Positions 34,036 to 41,252 of a DNA stretch of 64,000 bases are shown here, in pieces (the stretch's first letter is position 1; each line of letters opens with the position of its first letter). The notes beneath the pieces were generated by a model, which was not told the DNA's origin, searched no databases, and worked only from the letters and a program-made list of their open reading frames with translations. Origin of the DNA: Nocardia sp. NRRL S-836 (GTDB taxonomy: Bacteria; Actinomycetota; Actinomycetes; Mycobacteriales; Pseudonocardiaceae); contig NZ_LGDY01000091.1 in the NCBI RefSeq assembly GCF_001279525.1, positions 496,001-560,000 on the forward strand, read 5' to 3'. The translations under genes and the position numbers were made by a program.

Positions 34036-35353
34036 ACGATCGTTCCCAGGCGTGCCCGGTCCGCAGCAGCAGCGGCTCTTCCCGTGGCCGTCCCAGCAGT
34101 TGCAGCCCGATGGGCAGACCGGCCCGGTCGGTGCCCGCCGGCACGGTCAGCGCGGGCACGCCGGTGATGTTGGCGGGCGCCGAAAGCCGGACGTAGGCAT
34201 CCGGCACGCTCTCCACCGTGCCGTCCGGCCAGGTGATCGTCTCCTGCCCGGCCGGCACGGCGGTCAGCGGAACCGCCGGGGCGGCGAGCACGTCCACCTC
34301 CTCGAACATGCGCAACCACTCCCGCCTCATGAGGGTGCGAGCGCGCCGGGCCCGAAGGTGGTCGCCGGCGGGCAGCAGCTCCCCGGCTTCGAGGAGCACG
34401 CGGACGTCGGCCGCGTACAGCTCGGGGACCGTGCGCAGCGTCCTCTCGTGGTACGCGGTGGCCTCCGGGACCATCAGGCCCCACTGGACCGCCTTGACGT
34501 ACCGCGTCATCGGGACCTCCACGTCGACGAGCCGCGCGCCGAGCGACGCCAGCCGCTCGACCGCCCGCCGCACCGCGGCCTCCACCTCGGGATCCACGTG
34601 TTCGAAGTAGTAGTTGCGCGGCACTCCCACGCGCAGCCCGGCCAGCTCACCGTCCACTGTGGCCGGTGCACCTCCGGTCAGCGCGGGCAGGACGAGCGCG
34701 GCGTCCTCGACCGTGCGGGTGAGCGGACCGACGTGGTCCAGTGACCAGGACAGCGGAACCACGCCGTCGCGGGGCACCAGGTCGTACGTCGGCTTCAGGC
34801 CGACGACCCCGTTCAGCGCGGCCGGAACGCGGATGGAGCCGCCGGTGTCGGTGCCCAGTGCGAAGGTCGCGGTGCCCGCCGCCACGGCGACGGCCGACCC
34901 GCCGCTGGACCCCCCGGCGATCCGCCCCGCGACCCGCGCGTTCCCGGTCTGCGGGGTGATGAGGCCGTAGGCGAACTCGTGGGTGTGGGTCTTGCCGACC
35001 AGCACCGCCCCGGCGTCGGCCAGTCTGGCCGCGACCACGCTGTCGGTGTCCGCGCGGTGGTCCGCCCGGACGCGTGAGCTGCCCGTGGTCGGCAGGCCGG
35101 CGACGTCGATCACGTCCTTGAGGCCGACCGGGATCCCGTGCAGCGGCCCGCGGAACTCGCCCGCGGCGATCTCGCGTTCGGCCAGCCGGGCCGCCGCGCG
35201 TGCCCGGTCCGCGGTCACGGTGACGTAGGCGTTGAGCCGGGGTTCGACCTCCGCCAGGCGCGTCAGCACGGAGTCGAGGAGCTCGACGGGGGACAGCTCG
35301 CGGGCGTGCAGCGCGCGTGAGGCGGCGGCGAGGCTCAGTTCATGCGGTCGCAT
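34022..35353 (-). CDS. Amidase-signature enzyme, AtzE-like
   Basis: The 443-aa product has the amidase-signature Ser-Ser-Lys site: K in GIPVGLKDVID, the serine pair in AGGSSGGSAVAVAAG and GTDTGGSIRVPAALNG. Length and the RPHELSLAAASRAL start fit AtzE/GatA-type amidases. The small gene directly upstream encodes an AtzG-like protein, and AtzE amidases are known to need AtzG. The ATG lies 14 bp inside that gene, so the two are coupled. It probably hydrolyses a linear amide or biuret-like intermediate. Confidence 0.92.
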   Translation of the reverse strand: MRPHELSLAAASRALHARELSPVELLDSVLTRLAEVEPRLNAYVTVTADRARAAARLAEREIAAGEFRGPLHGIPVGLKDVIDVAGLPTTGSSRVRADHRADTDSVVAARLADAGAVLVGKTHTHEFAYGLITPQTGNARVAGRIAGGSSGGSAVAVAAGTATFALGTDTGGSIRVPAALNGVVGLKPTYDLVPRDGVVPLSWSLDHVGPLTRTVEDAALVLPALTGGAPATVDGELAGLRVGVPRNYYFEHVDPEVEAAVRRAVERLASLGARLVDVEVPMTRYVKAVQWGLMVPEATAYHERTLRTVPELYAADVRVLLEAGELLPAGDHLRARRARTLMRREWLRMFEEVDVLAAPAVPLTAVPAGQETITWPDGTVESVPDAYVRLSAPANITGVPALTVPAGTDRAGLPIGLQLLGRPREEPLLLRTGHAWERSFTGS

Positions 35354-35528
35354 CGGGCTCCCCCCACGTGAACGGCGCCGTGTCCCCGAAGTCCAGCTCT
35401 CGCAGAACGGAGACGACGGAGTGGATGTGGTCGGCGGTGGCGGCCACGACGTCGTGGCGCTCGTCGGGCAGGGACAACCCGGCACGGGCGGCCCAGCGAG
35501 CCGCTTCCGCCGGGGCGAGGTCGGACAT
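35340..35528 (-). CDS. AtzG-like (DUF4089) small subunit
   Basis: The 62-aa product has the AtzG pattern: PAEAARWAARAGLSLPDE followed by a helix with ATADHIHSVVSVLREL and an acidic end. In the cyanuric acid pathway AtzG forms a complex with AtzE that is needed for amidase stability. ATG at 35528 is set by GGAGG five bases upstream. It overlaps the amidase start by 14 bp. Confidence 0.8.
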   Translation of the reverse strand: MSDLAPAEAARWAARAGLSLPDERHDVVAATADHIHSVVSVLRELDFGDTAPFTWGEPDATA

Positions 35529-35542
35529 GAACACCTCCAAAA

Positions 35543-35601
35543 GCTAAGCGTTAGCGTTAAGGGAGAGTAGGCGCTACAGTCGGCTAACGCAAACAAGTTG
35601 C
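35543..35601. promoter_or_regulatory. Two putative TetR operators, region 2
   Basis: GCTAA-GCG-TTAGC (35543-35555) lies just upstream of the AtzG-like gene, and GCAA-ACAAG-TTGC (35589-35601) just upstream of the metallo-hydrolase gene. Both mirror the palindromes at 33212-33272 in sequence and spacer length (3 and 5 bp). Confidence 0.7.
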
Positions 35602-35618
35602 TTTAGTGGAGGAAAAGC

Positions 35619-36539
35619 ATGGTCGTTCCGACGTGGACCATCGGCGAAGTCACCGTGCGGCGGGTGGACGAGGTGGTGCTGCCACCCGCCACCGGCGCCT
35701 GGTTGCTGCCCGGCGCGACCCCGGACGTCGTCGCCGGACACGACTGGCTCCGGCCCGACTTCGCCGGAGACGACGGCGTGCTGCGCTTGGCCAGCCACAG
35801 CTTCGCCGTCTCGGCCGGCGGCAAGCGGATCCTCGTGGACACCGGGATCGGCAACGGCAAGCAGCGCGCGAACCCGGCCTGGCACGACCTGCGCACCGAC
35901 TACCCGCAGCGGCTCGCCGAAGCGGGGTTCACCCCAGAGTCGATCGACCTGGTCGTGCTCACCCACCTGCACACCGACCACGTCGGCTGGAACACCCGCC
36001 AAGTCGACGGCGACTGGGTGCCCACCTTCCCGAACGCCCGCTACCTGGTTTCGCGGGTGGAGCGGGAGTTCTGGGCCGGCGTGGAGATGGACGAGCCCCG
36101 GCGCGCGATGTTCCGCGACTCGGTGCTGCCGGTCGAGGACGCGGGTCTGCTCGACCTCGTCGACGTCCCCGCGGGCGGCGCTGAGGTGGCGCCGGGCGTG
36201 CGCTTGCTGCCCACGCCCGGCCACACCCCGGGACATGTCGCGGTGCGGCTGGACAGCGCCGGTCGGACGGCGCTCATCACCGGCGACTGCGTGCACCACC
36301 CGGTCCAGGTGCCCCGGCCGGACATCACCAGCTGCGCCGACATCGACCCCGCCACCGCCGAGCGCACCCGCCGCGGCCTGCTCGCCTCACTCGCCGGGAC
36401 CGACACCTTGGTGCTGGGCACGCACTTCCCGCCGCCGACCGCCGGTCGGATCGCCGGCGGCGACGAGGGCCTGCGCTGGGTACCGGTCGCCCCGCAGTCC
36501 TCGTCCTGCGGTGTGGCGTCACTCGCGCACGACCGGTGA
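35619..36539 (+). CDS. Metallo-beta-lactamase-fold hydrolase
   Basis: The 306-aa product has the metal motif VLTHLHTDHVGWN and the further ligands LPTPGHTPGH, ITGDCVHHP and LGTHFPPP, in the arrangement of lactonase/phosphotriesterase-like MBL enzymes (AiiA/MPH type). A strong GGAGG precedes ATG at 35619. It is divergent from the AtzG/amidase pair across the region-2 operators, so it probably hydrolyses a substrate or lactone in the same pathway. Confidence 0.9.
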   Translation: MVVPTWTIGEVTVRRVDEVVLPPATGAWLLPGATPDVVAGHDWLRPDFAGDDGVLRLASHSFAVSAGGKRILVDTGIGNGKQRANPAWHDLRTDYPQRLAEAGFTPESIDLVVLTHLHTDHVGWNTRQVDGDWVPTFPNARYLVSRVEREFWAGVEMDEPRRAMFRDSVLPVEDAGLLDLVDVPAGGAEVAPGVRLLPTPGHTPGHVAVRLDSAGRTALITGDCVHHPVQVPRPDITSCADIDPATAERTRRGLLASLAGTDTLVLGTHFPPPTAGRIAGGDEGLRWVPVAPQSSSCGVASLAHDR

Positions 36540-36587
36540 CGTGACCGGGACCCGCAACCGGATACCCCTGCCGTGCACACTGGGGTG

Positions 36588-36971
36588 ATGCGCATCGACC
36601 GGCTCGACCACCTCGTGCTCACCGTCGCCGATCTGCGGGCCACGATCGACTTCTACGTCGGCGTGCTCGGCATGGAGGAGGTGACCTTCGAACAGGGGCG
36701 CAAGGCGCTCGCGTTCGGGCACAGCAAGATCAACCTGCACGAGGCGGGCCACGAGTTCGAACCCAAGGCCCGCCACGTCGTCCCCGGCAGCGCCGACCTG
36801 TGCTTCGTCGCCGACGACCCGCTCGACGACGTGATCGCCACGCTGCGGTCGCACGGCGTCCCGATCGAGGAGGGCCCCGGCGACCGCACGGGCGCGACCG
36901 GCGTGATCCGCAGCGTCTACGTGCGCGACCCCGACGGCAACCTGGTCGAGATCAGCAACTACGTGGGCTGA
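36588..36971 (+). CDS. VOC-family protein
   Basis: The 127-aa product is a glyoxalase/dioxygenase-fold protein: IDRLDHLVLTVADLRATIDFY, then LHEAGHEFEPKARH and DPDGNLVEISNY, with H8, H51 and E122-like metal ligands. The GPGDRTGATGVIRS loop is typical of the virulence-type VOC group often annotated as biphenyl-dioxygenase-like. It lies 48 bp behind the metallo-hydrolase gene and may be cotranscribed. Three bases separate its stop from the convergent secreted-protein gene. Confidence 0.88.
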   Translation: MRIDRLDHLVLTVADLRATIDFYVGVLGMEEVTFEQGRKALAFGHSKINLHEAGHEFEPKARHVVPGSADLCFVADDPLDDVIATLRSHGVPIEEGPGDRTGATGVIRSVYVRDPDGNLVEISNYVG

Positions 36972-36974
36972 AGG

Positions 36975-37388
36975 TCAGCAGCGCTCGTCGGTCTGGGCCC
37001 AGTACACGTTGCCGTCGCCCCACACCTCGCCGTACGCCCTGGTGCACCGGGTGAGCGTGCCGGTGCCCTTGGACCACACGTCCTGCTGGTCGGTGCCGTT
37101 GACGTTGCTGCCGTAGTCGCGGTGGCCGTCGACCACCATCGCGGCGCTGGAGTGGAACGACCCCGGCTTGCCCGCGTACGAGTCCCACACGTAGGTGTAA
37201 GCCCAGTTCTTGTTGCACCCCTTGAACTGCTTGACCGACGCGATGACCACGCCGCCCTTCTTCACGTACCCGGTGCTCCCGATCTGCACCGTCTCGGAAC
37301 AGCCCGGCGCCTTCTCGGCGTGGGCGCTGCCGGTGAACGCGAACACCGACAGCGCCACGGCGGGCAGTACGAACATCACTTTGCGCAT
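36975..37388 (-). CDS. Small secreted protein, family A copy 2
   Basis: The 137-aa product is a paralogue of the protein at 16926-17345. It has a signal peptide (MRKVMFVLPAVALSVFAF, cleavage after AHA), four matching cysteines and the shared blocks QIGSTGYVK, ASVKQFKGCN, NWAYTYVWD, TRCTRAYG and a final D-E-R-C. The similarity continues into the promoter, where a CGGTTA direct repeat recurs. A palindrome matching the operator of the neighbouring TetR gene lies 41 bp upstream of its ATG. Function unknown. Confidence 0.78.
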   Translation of the reverse strand: MRKVMFVLPAVALSVFAFTGSAHAEKAPGCSETVQIGSTGYVKKGGVVIASVKQFKGCNKNWAYTYVWDSYAGKPGSFHSSAAMVVDGHRDYGSNVNGTDQQDVWSKGTGTLTRCTRAYGEVWGDGNVYWAQTDERC

Positions 37389-37407
37389 GCCCGCACGGTG
37401 CCCGGTG

Positions 37408-37426
37408 CCGGTTAGCCGACGGTTAA
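37408..37426 (-). promoter_or_regulatory. CGGTTA 11-bp direct repeat
   Basis: CCGGTTAGCCGACGGTTAA contains CGGTTA at 37409 and 37420, 11 bp apart, 19 bp before the ATG. It matches the element before the paralogous gene at 17384-17402. Confidence 0.5.
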
Positions 37427-37428
37427 GC

Positions 37429-37444
37429 TAGAACGTTGGTTCTA
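37429..37444. promoter_or_regulatory. Second TetR palindrome
   Basis: TAGAAC-GTTG-GTTCTA overlaps the last bases of the TetR gene and lies upstream of the secreted-protein gene. It shares the core and the 4-bp spacer with the palindrome between the TetR and MFS genes. Confidence 0.65.
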
Positions 37445-37993
37445 TCGAGCGAGAACCACTGTTTCGGCCAGCCGCCTGGCTCGTGGAATGGCCTCGTCCG
37501 GCGCGGCACCGAGCAGCATCCGCACGAGAACGCCCTCGTAGACGATCGCGACGTCCTCGACGACCTCGGCCACGTCCGGCAGTCCCGCCGCCAGCTCGGT
37601 CAGCCGGCGGACCAGGTGGTCCTTGTGCGCGTGGGCGACCACGACGGCCGGATGTCCCGCCGGGAGCTGCAGCAACCCGGCGACGTGCGCGCAGCCCTGG
37701 TCGGCGCTCTGGCCGCGGTACCACTCCTGCAGTGCGTCGAACACCGACAGCACCCGCTGCAACGGTGTCGCGGCGTCGGCGGCGACCCGTTCCCAGGTCG
37801 CCTGCCACAGGTGGTCCCTGCGCCGCAGGTACGCCTCGACCAGGCCGTCCTTGCCGCCGAAGTTCTTGTAGACCGACCCCAGCGCGACCCCCGCGCGGGC
37901 CACCACGGCGTCCACGCCGGTGTTCGCGATGCCGTCGCCGTAGAACAGCTCGTCGGCCGCGGTGAGGATCCGTTCGCGCGCTGAGGGGGCCAT
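37442..37993 (-). CDS. TetR-family repressor of the MFS gene
   Basis: The 183-aa product has a TetR helix-turn-helix (GVDAVVARAGVALGSVYKNFG) and a C-terminal ligand domain. It is divergent from the MFS gene with a perfect palindrome between the two starts, the normal layout for a drug-efflux switch. A second copy of the palindrome core sits at its own 3' end, in front of the next gene on the same strand. ATG at 37993. Confidence 0.92.
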   Translation of the reverse strand: MAPSARERILTAADELFYGDGIANTGVDAVVARAGVALGSVYKNFGGKDGLVEAYLRRRDHLWQATWERVAADAATPLQRVLSVFDALQEWYRGQSADQGCAHVAGLLQLPAGHPAVVVAHAHKDHLVRRLTELAAGLPDVAEVVEDVAIVYEGVLVRMLLGAAPDEAIPRARRLAETVVLAR

Positions 37994-38007
37994 AGGGTTA
38001 TCGTAAT

Positions 38008-38027
38008 AGTAGAACTTGCGTTCTACT
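38008..38027. promoter_or_regulatory. TetR operator
   Basis: AGTAGAAC-TTGC-GTTCTACT is a perfect 8-bp inverted repeat with a 4-bp spacer, located between the divergent TetR and MFS start codons, 11 bp before the latter. Confidence 0.8.
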
Positions 38028-38038
38028 TCGGGAGGATT

Positions 38039-39394
38039 GTGGACAAGCGACAGACAGCGCTGATCTGTGCGGGCACGGCACTCGTCGCGGTGTGCTACGG
38101 CTTCGCGAGATTCGCCTACGGCCTGTTCACGCCGGTGTTCCGGCAGCACTTCGCGCTGGACGCCACGCTCCTCGGCGTCATCGGCGCCGGTAGCTACGTC
38201 AGCTACGGCCTCGCGATCACCGCGGGTTTCGTCCTGACCAACCGCTACGGCCCACGCGTCGTGGCGGCGGCCGCGGGGGCGCTCGCCGCGGCGGGCACCG
38301 CACTCGTCGCCGCCGCGACCGGCGGCACGCAGCTCGCCGTCGGTGTCCTGGTCGCCGGAGCCAGCACCGGCCTCGCCTCACCGCCGCTGGCCGAGGCGAT
38401 CGCCCGCGCGGTCGACAGGCCGCGCCAGGACCGCGCGCAGTCGGTGGTGAACGCGGGCACCGGCGTCGGCGTCCTGCTGTCCGGGCCGATCGCCGTGCTG
38501 CTGCTGGACGACTGGCGGCTCGCGTGGGCGACGTTCGCCGTGCTGTCCGCCGCCGTCACGGCGTGGATCCTCGCCGCCGTGCCGCGCGGCGCTGCCGCAA
38601 GCCGTTCGCGTCTAACGTCCGATGCCGGTTGTCACGCGGGGGCCCCAGGTGCCTTTGAAGGGAACGCGGGGCCCCCACGTGACATCGGCGTGGGATCTCC
38701 GGGGCCGCTTGTTCGGGGAGGGGCCGCGAGCCGCGAGCCGAGTCACGCGCCCCTGCCCGGTGCCGCCAGCCGCGCGTCGGGCCGTAACCGCTTGTTCGGT
38801 GCGGCCCGCCGCGAGTCGAGCCCCGTGTTCCCGCCCGGTGCCGCACCGATGCTCACCGCCGCGTTCCTCCTGGGCGTGGCGAGCTCGGCCGTGTGGACGT
38901 TCGGACGGGACGTGGTGCAGGCGGGTCCGGCCGTCGCCACGGTCATGTGGTCGTTGATCGGCCTGGCCGGCCTGCTCGGCGCGTTCAGCGGCCACCTGAC
39001 CGGCGGCATCGGCCTGCGCACCGCGTGGCCGCTCGTGCTCGTCGTGCTCTCCGCCGCCACCGCCGCGCTGGCGCTCTGGCCGTCGAGCGCGGTGCTGACG
39101 CTCACCGCCGCCGCCCTGTTCGGCGCCTCCTACCTCGCGTTGAGCGGGTTGCTGCTGGTGTGGAGCACGCGCGTGCACCGCGACCGGCCCGCGACGGGCG
39201 TGGGCACGTCGTTCCTGATGATCGCGGCCGGCCAGGCGGCAGGTGCACTGCTGGCCGGTGTCGTGGTCGACGGGTCCGGCCACCTCGGCGCGTTCCTCGC
39301 CGCCGCTGCCGCCGGTCTGCTCGGCGCGGCGGTCCGGCCCGGTGAGGAGATCAGCTCCGGTGCCACGCGGCAGCACGCCGCCCCACTACGGTGA
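38039..39394 (+). CDS. MFS transporter with inserted loop
   Basis: The 451-aa product is a YbfB/UhpT-like 12-helix transporter: GFARFAYGLFTPVFRQHFALDATLLGVIG opens it and GVGTSFLMIAAGQAAGALLAG lies in the last third. Between helices 6 and 7 (about residues 190-272) there is an 80-residue stretch of Ala/Gly/Pro/Ser/Arg composition unlike the rest. Its DNA holds a hairpin-forming repeat and an imperfect 80-bp duplication, so the loop looks inserted, in frame. The start is GTG at 38039 with GGAGG. The likely role is export of a small molecule sensed by the adjacent TetR. Confidence 0.85.
   Translation: MDKRQTALICAGTALVAVCYGFARFAYGLFTPVFRQHFALDATLLGVIGAGSYVSYGLAITAGFVLTNRYGPRVVAAAAGALAAAGTALVAAATGGTQLAVGVLVAGASTGLASPPLAEAIARAVDRPRQDRAQSVVNAGTGVGVLLSGPIAVLLLDDWRLAWATFAVLSAAVTAWILAAVPRGAAASRSRLTSDAGCHAGAPGAFEGNAGPPRDIGVGSPGPLVRGGAASREPSHAPLPGAASRASGRNRLFGAARRESSPVFPPGAAPMLTAAFLLGVASSAVWTFGRDVVQAGPAVATVMWSLIGLAGLLGAFSGHLTGGIGLRTAWPLVLVVLSAATAALALWPSSAVLTLTAAALFGASYLALSGLLLVWSTRVHRDRPATGVGTSFLMIAAGQAAGALLAGVVVDGSGHLGAFLAAAAAGLLGAAVRPGEEISSGATRQHAAPLR
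38631..38683. repeat. Hairpin repeat element inside the MFS gene
   Basis: GTCACGCGGGGGCCCC (38631-38646) is matched by GGGGCCCCCACGTGAC (38668-38683) with one mismatch around a 21-nt loop. Downstream, CGCTTGTTCGG (38706 and 38789) and GCCCGGTGCCGC (38755 and 38833) mark an imperfect tandem duplication of about 80 bp. The element resembles REP-like intergenic repeats of Pseudonocardiaceae but here lies in coding sequence. No second copy was noticed in the window. Confidence 0.65.
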
Positions 39395-39400
39395 TCCGCC

Positions 39401-40033
39401 ATGGAGTCCACAGTGCACGGGCCCGGCCGCGTCGAGGGACGGGTGCTCACCGGGGTCGTGGTCGCCGCGCTGCTGGTGACCGGTCTGCTGGCGAAGTCGC
39501 TCGGCACGTGGGCGCTCGAGGTCGTCTGGGTCGTGGCCGGGCTCCCGCTGGTGCTCGCACTGCGCAAGCGGTTCCCGTTGACCAGGCTGCTGTGCTGGCT
39601 GTTGGTGCTGCACGCGCTGGTGCTCTGCTACGGAGGGCAGTACACCTACGCGGAGACACCGCTCGGGGAATGGGTGCAGCAGTGGCTCGGCACCCAGCGC
39701 AACAACTACGACCGCTTCGCCCATGTCGTGCAGGGCTTCGTGCCCGCCGTCGCGGTCAGGGAGGTGCTGCTGCGCCGCACACCGTTGCGTCCGGGCGGCT
39801 GGGTCGCGTTCCTCAGCGCGAGCGTGTGCCTGGCGATCAGCGCGTGCTTCGAGTTCGTCGAGTGGTTCAGCGCGCTCGTGCTGGGCGCCGGTGCCGACGA
39901 CTTCCTGGGCACGCAAGGTGATCAGTGGGACACGCAGTGGGACATGTTCCTGTGCCTGTGCGGCGCGGTCATCTCGTTGGTGGTGTGGCGCAGGGTCCAC
40001 GACCGCCAGCTCGGCCTGACCGCGAAGGCGTAG
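39401..40033 (+). CDS. DUF2238 (YjdF-like) membrane protein
   Basis: The 210-aa product has six predicted membrane helices and the family marks YTYAETPLGEWVQQWLGTQRNNYDRFAHVVQGFVPA (core QRNNYDRFAH) and FEFVEW, followed by LGTQGDQWDTQWDMFLCL. These are the conserved polar residues of DUF2238/YjdF inner-membrane proteins, whose function is unknown. ATG at 39401 is 6 bp beyond the MFS stop, so it may be cotranscribed with it. Confidence 0.88.
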   Translation: MESTVHGPGRVEGRVLTGVVVAALLVTGLLAKSLGTWALEVVWVVAGLPLVLALRKRFPLTRLLCWLLVLHALVLCYGGQYTYAETPLGEWVQQWLGTQRNNYDRFAHVVQGFVPAVAVREVLLRRTPLRPGGWVAFLSASVCLAISACFEFVEWFSALVLGAGADDFLGTQGDQWDTQWDMFLCLCGAVISLVVWRRVHDRQLGLTAKA

Positions 40034-40039
40034 CCGCGG

Positions 40040-40327
40040 TCACTTCTGCGCCGCCAGGTCGGAGGGGTGCTGCGCCAGCGGCGTCACCTCCACGGTCATG
40101 AACTCCCACAACGGCAACGACGACAGCACCGCGTGCAGCTCCTCGTTGGTCGGCACGTCGAAGACGCTGACCGTGCTGTGCTGCCCGACGACCCGCCACA
40201 GGTGCGGCCAGACGCCCAGTCGTTGCAGCTCCAGCGCCCGCTCCCGCTCCGCGGTGATCAGCTCGGCCTTGCGGCCGGGCGCGAGGTCGTGGGGGAGCGA
40301 GATGTCCATCCGCACGTGGAAGAGCAC
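40040..40327 (-). CDS. Muconolactone-isomerase-like protein
   Basis: The 95-aa product has the ferredoxin-like fold of muconolactone delta-isomerase: MLFHVRMDISLPHDLAPG, LQRLGVWPHLWRVVGQHSTVSVFDV and LPLWEFMTVEVTPLAQHP. Catechol-pathway genes are absent here, so it more likely acts as an isomerase-like or binding protein of unknown substrate. The start is GTG at 40327 with AGGAGG. It converges on the DUF2238 gene. Confidence 0.85.
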   Translation of the reverse strand: MLFHVRMDISLPHDLAPGRKAELITAERERALELQRLGVWPHLWRVVGQHSTVSVFDVPTNEELHAVLSSLPLWEFMTVEVTPLAQHPSDLAAQK

Positions 40328-40374
40328 CGGTTCACCTCCTGGTCAGTGGTCGGCGGCTCTTCGCGCGTCGAGGT

Positions 40375-40407
40375 GCCGCCGTGACGGGGAATACCCGCCA
40401 CGGCGGC
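40375..40407 (-). terminator. Compound hairpin terminator
   Basis: GCCGCCGTG pairs with CACGGCGGC, and inside it CGGG pairs with CCCG around GAATA. It lies 16 bp beyond the stop of the YCII gene and upstream of the isomerase-like gene. Confidence 0.65.
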
Positions 40408-40422
40408 GGGCGAAGCAGGCAT

Positions 40423-40743
40423 CTACTGCTGCAACGGCCACACCTCGACAACGCCGTGCCCCACCGCGCACGGCGTCTTCGACACCATGTCCACGGCGTC
40501 CTCCAGCGTTTCTGCCTCGATGACCGAGAAACCGGCCACCGGCAGTGCGGACGTCATGAACGGTCCGTTCTCGACGGACACACCGGACACGTTGCGCACC
40601 TGCACCGGCGCACCGGCGACACCCATCTCCGCACCCTGCTCGCGCAGGCGGGCGTCATGGGCGTGCGCGGCCTCGCGGACGGCGGGGTCGGTGCGGTCGT
40701 AGCCGTCCCGGTCGCCGTAGCCGATGGTGACGAACCTGGGCAT
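40423..40743 (-). CDS. YCII-related protein
   Basis: The 106-aa product is a YCII/DGPF-like ferredoxin-fold protein: MPRFVTIGYGDRDGYDRTDP, EQGAEMGVAGAPVQVRN, NGPFMTSALPVAGFSVIEAETLEDAVDM. The NGPF tetrapeptide replaces the DGPF of ECF42-linked relatives, and no sigma gene adjoins it. Function unknown. ATG at 40743 follows AGGAGG. Confidence 0.85.
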   Translation of the reverse strand: MPRFVTIGYGDRDGYDRTDPAVREAAHAHDARLREQGAEMGVAGAPVQVRNVSGVSVENGPFMTSALPVAGFSVIEAETLEDAVDMVSKTPCAVGHGVVEVWPLQQ

Positions 40744-40808
40744 GATGGCCTCCTCGTTGTAGGTGGTCGCGGTGATACCGACCCGAGGGCTCGGGCAAAC
40801 TCATCGCC

Positions 40809-41237
40809 ATGGGAAACCCGTGCGAGTACTTCCGCGCACCCAGCGCCGACCAGGCGGCGGCCGTGGCCGACGGCGGGCCGATCGAGCGGTTCGACACCGT
40901 CGACGGCCGCGAACCCGACGTGGTCCTGGACCAGCTCATCGCGCACGTGCGCGGCGTCGAGTGGCGGCCAGGCCTGTCCGGAACCACCCTGATCAGCGCC
41001 GAGGAGAACGACTTCGACGCGTGGGTCTGCCTGGTCGCCGACGACGTCAGGGACACCCTGGCGGACATCCCCGACGACGACGTGCCGGCCCTGGCGCGGT
41101 GGTGGGCGGCCATCGAGGAGCTCGCGCCGCTCTCCGGCGAACCGCTGGACCTGGCACCGGACCTGCGGAGGCTGGTCGCACTCACCCGCCGCGCCAGGGA
41201 CGCCGGCGAGCACCTCTACGTGTGGATGTGCCTCTGA
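40809..41237 (+). CDS. Hypothetical protein, DUF1877-like
   Basis: The 142-aa product begins MGNPCEYFRAPSADQAAAV and has a central acidic region and a W-W-A-A-I-E-E-L helix. The opening resembles actinobacterial DUF1877-type proteins, but I am not certain. There is no signal peptide or membrane helix. It is divergent from the YCII gene and converges on the DinB gene, with 15 bp between stops. Confidence 0.6.
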   Translation: MGNPCEYFRAPSADQAAAVADGGPIERFDTVDGREPDVVLDQLIAHVRGVEWRPGLSGTTLISAEENDFDAWVCLVADDVRDTLADIPDDDVPALARWWAAIEELAPLSGEPLDLAPDLRRLVALTRRARDAGEHLYVWMCL

Positions 41238-41252
41238 CGACCGGCCAGGCGT

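Noticed and set aside
38701..38850. The repeated units in the MFS gene as a CRISPR-like array
   Set aside because: There are only two imperfect copies of about 80 bp with no constant-length spacers, and no cas gene is present.
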